DNA of 64,000 bases from Phycisphaerales bacterium. Lineage in GTDB: Bacteria > Planctomycetota > Phycisphaerae > Phycisphaerales > UBA1924. Both the position numbers and the translations under genes were made by a program. The notes beneath the pieces were generated by a model. That model did not search any database. It was given only the letters and a program-made list of their open reading frames with translations, and had not been told where the DNA came from. Location: assembly GCA_905339235.1 (NCBI GenBank), contig CAJPFG010000026.1, positions 1-64,000 of the forward strand, read 5' to 3'. Each line of letters opens with the position of its first letter. The first letter of the stretch is position 1. Below, piece after piece: positions 60,813 through 64,000 of the stretch.

Positions 60813-61565
60813 ATGAAACCCACCGTGGACAAACAGATCAACCGTCGTGAACTTTTCGAAGGCGGCCTCCTCCTCGGCGTGGCCGCGTTCATCGCCGGCT
60901 GCGCCGGCACGCGCCAAGGCACCCTTCCCGATCCCGTCTGGCCGACCAACAAACCAATCCGCCCCGCCACGCCCGTAGCCACCACCACCCGCCCCGCCCA
61001 ACCCACCGACTACTACGGCCTCCCCTCCGGCGTACTCCCCCGCTCTCAGTGGACCAACCAGGGGATCATCAAGGGCCGCCTCACCGACAACGGTTCCGAC
61101 GGCAAGATGGGGAAGGTCCTCCGCATCACCATCCACCACGACGCCATCGACTCCTCAGGCGTCTCGACAAAGGGCGATGCGATCCATCGCCTCAACCAGG
61201 TCCGCAACGGCCACGTCAATCGCCGCAACGAGCCCTTCGCCGACATCGGCTACCACTTCATCATCGACCCCGCCGGCCGGATCTGGGAAGGCCGCTCGCT
61301 CACCCTCCAGGGCGCCCACGTCAAAGGCCAGAACGAGAACAATCTCGGCGTCATGGTCATGGGCCACTTCGACCGCCAGCGCCCCACCGCCGCGGCCGTC
61401 CAGTCGCTTGACCAGTTCGTCGCCTCCCAGATGCACCGCTACGGCATCCCACTCTCCCGCGTGAAGACCCACCAGGAGATGGCCCCCACCGAGTGCCCCG
61501 GCCGAAACCTCCAACGCTACATGCTCGCCACCCGCGCCCGCGGTGGAAACCTAGCCAGAGCCTGA
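60813..61565 (+). CDS. N-acetylmuramoyl-L-alanine amidase (lipoprotein, amidase_2/PGRP)
   Basis: 250 residues. N-terminal NRR...FIAGC with lipobox Cys30 and a twin-Arg, so it is exported and probably lipid-anchored. Amidase_2 domain at about 70-240: TIHHDA (zinc His108), Tyr147 in GYHF, THQEMAPTECPG with His220 and Cys228 as zinc ligands. It cleaves the bond between MurNAc and L-Ala of peptidoglycan. A Pro/Thr-rich linker follows the lipobox. ATG 60813 has no strong ribosome-binding site. Confidence 0.88.
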   Translation: MKPTVDKQINRRELFEGGLLLGVAAFIAGCAGTRQGTLPDPVWPTNKPIRPATPVATTTRPAQPTDYYGLPSGVLPRSQWTNQGIIKGRLTDNGSDGKMGKVLRITIHHDAIDSSGVSTKGDAIHRLNQVRNGHVNRRNEPFADIGYHFIIDPAGRIWEGRSLTLQGAHVKGQNENNLGVMVMGHFDRQRPTAAAVQSLDQFVASQMHRYGIPLSRVKTHQEMAPTECPGRNLQRYMLATRARGGNLARA

Positions 61566-61779
61566 AAGACCCGAAGGCTGCCGCAGAGAGGCGAGTAAGG
61601 GCTGCGAGCGAAAAGAGAAGAGTGGAAAGCGTAAAGTGAACGCTGAAAAAAGGCGCACACCGTGCCGGTTTCCCATTCCAGCGCTCAGCGTGATCCCCCT
61701 GAAAGTCCATGGCCCGGAGTTCTGAAGTTCTGAAGTCTGGAATTTGGCTTTCGAAACCCCCGCTCTCAGTTCTCCGCGC

Positions 61780-62685
61780 TCAGATCTTCCCCTCCTCCTC
61801 CGGCTCCGGCGCCTCCGCGTGCTCCACGCCGCTCTTCGCCTCGCCGAAGATCGCCGTCCCGATCCGCACGATGTTCGCGCCCTCCGAGATCCCCACCTCG
61901 AAGTCGCCCGTCATCCCCATCGACAGAATATTGAACGGCGCCTGCTCCCCAAACCCCATCACCGACATCTCCTCGAACAACTCACGGCACCGCGCAAACG
62001 CCCCTCGCGCATCCTCCGGGTTCGGGCTGTACGCCGCCATCGTCATCAGCCCGCGCAGCCGCACGTTCACCATCGTCGCGATCTGCTCCGCCAGCGGAAC
62101 CGCCGCGGCCTGCGGACACCCGAACTTCTGCGATTCCCCGCTCGTGTTCACCTGCAGCAGCACCTCGACCGGCTCGTCCCGCTTCACCGCGATCGCCTGC
62201 AACTCCTCCGCCAGCCGCAGCGAGTCCACCGAATGCACCAGCCGCACATACTCGATCACCTTCCGCGCCTTGTTCCGCTGAAGGTGCCCGATCATGTGCC
62301 ACCGAACCCCGTCGCGCCCGCCCGGGGCGGTGGGCGCCGCGCACAGTTTCGCCCCGTGCGGCCCGAACAGCGAATCTCCCGACTCGGCCGGCACTCGCCG
62401 CGCGCTTGGCGCCAGCCGCTGCCGGTCGAGGTATTCGGCGACCACCGCGGCGTGCTGCACCAGCACCTGCGCGCGGCTCTCACCAAAGTCCCGATGGCCC
62501 AACTGCAGGAGCGTTCGAATCTGCTCGGGGTCGGCTGTCTTCGTCACCGCGACCAGAATGATGTCCGAGGCCCTGCGCCCTGCCTTGGCCGCGCTCGCCG
62601 CGATCCGCCGGCACACATCCGCGTACCGCGACTCGACCGAATCCGGGTATCCGCTCTTCGATGCAGGCGCGTGGACTGTTGGCAC
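61780..62685 (-). CDS. yggS: YggS-type PLP homeostasis protein
   Basis: 301 residues, longer than the usual ~230. PLP-binding Lys49 in LVAVTKT, FGESRAQVL, WHMIGHLQRNKARK, LLQVNTSGESQKFG, RGLMTMA and SMGMTGDFEVGISEGANIVRIGTAIFG are conserved YggS/PLPBP blocks. An insert of about 40 residues lies at 84-125 between QVL and WHMIG. GTG 62685 is chosen because GGAGG sits 7 bases upstream; an ATG ten codons earlier is possible. Acidic tail at the C-terminus. Confidence 0.9.
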   Translation of the reverse strand: MPTVHAPASKSGYPDSVESRYADVCRRIAASAAKAGRRASDIILVAVTKTADPEQIRTLLQLGHRDFGESRAQVLVQHAAVVAEYLDRQRLAPSARRVPAESGDSLFGPHGAKLCAAPTAPGGRDGVRWHMIGHLQRNKARKVIEYVRLVHSVDSLRLAEELQAIAVKRDEPVEVLLQVNTSGESQKFGCPQAAAVPLAEQIATMVNVRLRGLMTMAAYSPNPEDARGAFARCRELFEEMSVMGFGEQAPFNILSMGMTGDFEVGISEGANIVRIGTAIFGEAKSGVEHAEAPEPEEEGKI

Positions 62686-62811
62686 TCGTGATCCTCCGAT
62701 TCCGCCTCCGCACATCCGTGTGCGGCCGCTACGCACTTGTCCGACACCTAGCATATCTCCGCGCCGGGCCGCATCCAAGAGCCCCGCGACAACCCTCGCC
62801 CGGAGATTCCG

Positions 62812-63294
62812 ATGCGCAACAACCTCCCCACCCGCTCTTCCCCCATCGCCGTAGGCGAAATCGCCCCCGACTTCACCCTGCCCGACCAGAACAAAAAGGA
62901 GTGGAAACTCTCCGACGCCGTGAAGCAGGGCGACGTCGTCCTCAGTTTCGTCCCCTTCGCCTTCACCGGCGTCTGCAGCACCGAGATGAAGTGCATCTCC
63001 GCTGACTTCGCCAAGTGGACCGCCAAGGGCGCCACCGTCGTCGGCATCAACTGCGACAGCATGTTCGCCAACAAGGCCTGGGCGGAAAAGGACGGCTACA
63101 CCCACACCATCCTCTCCGACCTGCACCGCGACATCACCAGGGCCTTCGGGCTCTACTGGCCCGACATGAACGTCTCCGGCCGCGGCACAGTCGTCATCGC
63201 CAAATCCGCCGACGGCAAGGGCAAGGTCAAGTTCATCCAGGCGCGAGAGCCGGGTAAAGCCATGAACTGGGCCGAGGTGCTCGAGTTGATCTGA
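62812..63294 (+). CDS. peroxiredoxin (AhpE-like, AhpC/TSA family)
   Basis: 160 residues. Thioredoxin-fold peroxidase with peroxidatic Cys55 in PFAFTGVCSTEM; other cysteines are at 61 and about 80, so resolving may involve one of these or be external. It removes peroxides in the cytoplasm. The downstream region has GINCDSMF and GRGTVVIAKSADGKGKV. Divergent from yggS, with about 126 bases between starts. Confidence 0.9.
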   Translation: MRNNLPTRSSPIAVGEIAPDFTLPDQNKKEWKLSDAVKQGDVVLSFVPFAFTGVCSTEMKCISADFAKWTAKGATVVGINCDSMFANKAWAEKDGYTHTILSDLHRDITRAFGLYWPDMNVSGRGTVVIAKSADGKGKVKFIQAREPGKAMNWAEVLELI

Positions 63295-63300
63295 ACGATT

Positions 63301-64000
63301 TCACGGCCCGCCGATCCTCGCGAGCCCCAGCGGCGAGCGGATCCTCATCTTCGTCGAGATCGTGCCCGCATACGTGTAGTTTCCGGGCTTGAGGTTCGCC
63401 CGCGATCCATCGGACATCTGGCCCACCGCCCACGGAATGCCGCGGAACGGCACCGTGTAACTCCCGAAGTACGTCGCCGCGGGCGTTCCCGGCTCGACCC
63501 AGAATCCGTCCACAGCCAGCGTCGGCCAGTTCGTCTGTGCCGTCAACCCTGCATCGATGTTCTCGGCCAGGAGCGACGCGTAGTTATCCCCGTCCTCGTC
63601 GCCGTTCCGCTGGTTAAACCAGACGAACACGTTCGTGCCGTCGTCCCGCTGCCATGCGCGGCAGTTCACGCCCGCCAGCGCCCCGCCGTGCGATCCGTTC
63701 ACCGGCTCGGATACCGGCACGCCGATCTGCTGCGAGAAAGCGCCGACGTAGTACCGTTTCAGCAACTCCAGCATGGTGGTTGAACTCACCACCAGCCCGC
63801 CCTGGCCGACCCTCGCCTCGTGATCCCACGATCCGTACGGCGCATCGACGAGAATCGAGCACCTCAGCCCCGGGCATTCGTTCTCGAAGCAGCACCAGTT
63901 CTGCCCGCCGTCGTACCACGCCTCGCGCGTCGGCTGATCGGCCCGGAACGTCCGGCCCTGCCGCAGATCTGTCGATGGAATCCACATATTCGGCGTCAGG
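63301..64000 (-). CDS. serine hydrolase (beta-lactamase-like), C-terminal part, partial
   Basis: The frame is open to the window edge, so the N-terminus is missing. The ~230 visible residues include QGGLVVSSTTMLELLKRYY, NGSHGGALAGVNC (like the HGG/KTG box region) and DGTNVFVWFNQRNGDEDGDNYA, features of class C beta-lactamase-like serine hydrolases. The SxxK nucleophile lies beyond the window. It ends convergent to the peroxiredoxin gene. Moderate confidence. Confidence 0.5.
   Translation of the reverse strand, partial: LTPNMWIPSTDLRQGRTFRADQPTREAWYDGGQNWCCFENECPGLRCSILVDAPYGSWDHEARVGQGGLVVSSTTMLELLKRYYVGAFSQQIGVPVSEPVNGSHGGALAGVNCRAWQRDDGTNVFVWFNQRNGDEDGDNYASLLAENIDAGLTAQTNWPTLAVDGFWVEPGTPAATYFGSYTVPFRGIPWAVGQMSDGSRANLKPGNYTYAGTISTKMRIRSPLGLARIGGP

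Overview
The window is high-GC bacterial chromosomal DNA. It most likely comes from a planctomycete, and my best guess is the class Phycisphaerae (inference, not proven). Clues are secreted proteins ending in the VPAPG...hydrophobic...RRRR type of PEP-CTERM tail (608-1354, 59836-60660), several small membrane proteins with a CPxC...CPECG zinc ribbon, an arginine-succinyltransferase cluster, a bacterial topoisomerase VI B subunit, csrA, and a compact type II secretion operon. I see no rRNA, tRNA, CRISPR array, insertion sequence or prophage. Genes are densely packed and many are joined by ATGA, GTGA or TGATG stop/start overlaps.

Layout. 1-8400: a gene-free start, a secreted PEP-CTERM protein, an unknown lipoprotein/cytoplasmic pair, an alpha/beta hydrolase, a DUF4287/DUF5655 protein, a Cys-rich four-helix copper-binding protein, two pairs of tandem paralogs (5128-6228 and 7755-8387), a YHS-domain lipoprotein and an outer-membrane beta-barrel protein. 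8600-17400: a membrane protein, topoisomerase VI subunit B, tilS, heme O synthase, an agmatinase-like enzyme and zinc-ribbon membrane proteins. 17448-27075: a minus-strand amino-acid catabolism block: astD, astA, a parD/parE pair whose toxin is frameshifted, a DapA-family lyase/deaminase, a 4-hydroxyproline epimerase, a class III aminotransferase, an M20 hydrolase and an M48 membrane protease. 27076-28628: a repeat-rich gap and two tandem zinc-ribbon membrane proteins. 28629-46165: hrpA and a full type II secretion operon (gspE-F-G-H-I-J-K-L-M-C-D, then a lipoprotein), transcribed on the minus strand. 46221-51954: three paralogous exported proteins with LTxxQ-like helices and an unknown lipoprotein. 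52018-64000: a NifU-type protein, csrA, a small monooxygenase-like protein, ndk, ugd, an intact parDE pair, an orphan DNA methyltransferase, membrane proteins, asparagine synthetase, a matrixin-like metalloprotease, a peptidoglycan amidase, YggS, a peroxiredoxin and a truncated serine-hydrolase-like gene at the edge.

How it works together. The secretion operon is the largest coherent unit. The three Spy-like proteins and the two PEP-CTERM proteins are candidate exported cargo or envelope factors for such a cell. The 17448-25632 block could turn ornithine or arginine (through succinylated intermediates) and hydroxyproline into glutamate and 2-oxoglutarate. The early region has several metal-linked proteins. 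Two toxin-antitoxin pairs, one decayed and one intact, and several intergenic palindromes show local genome turnover.
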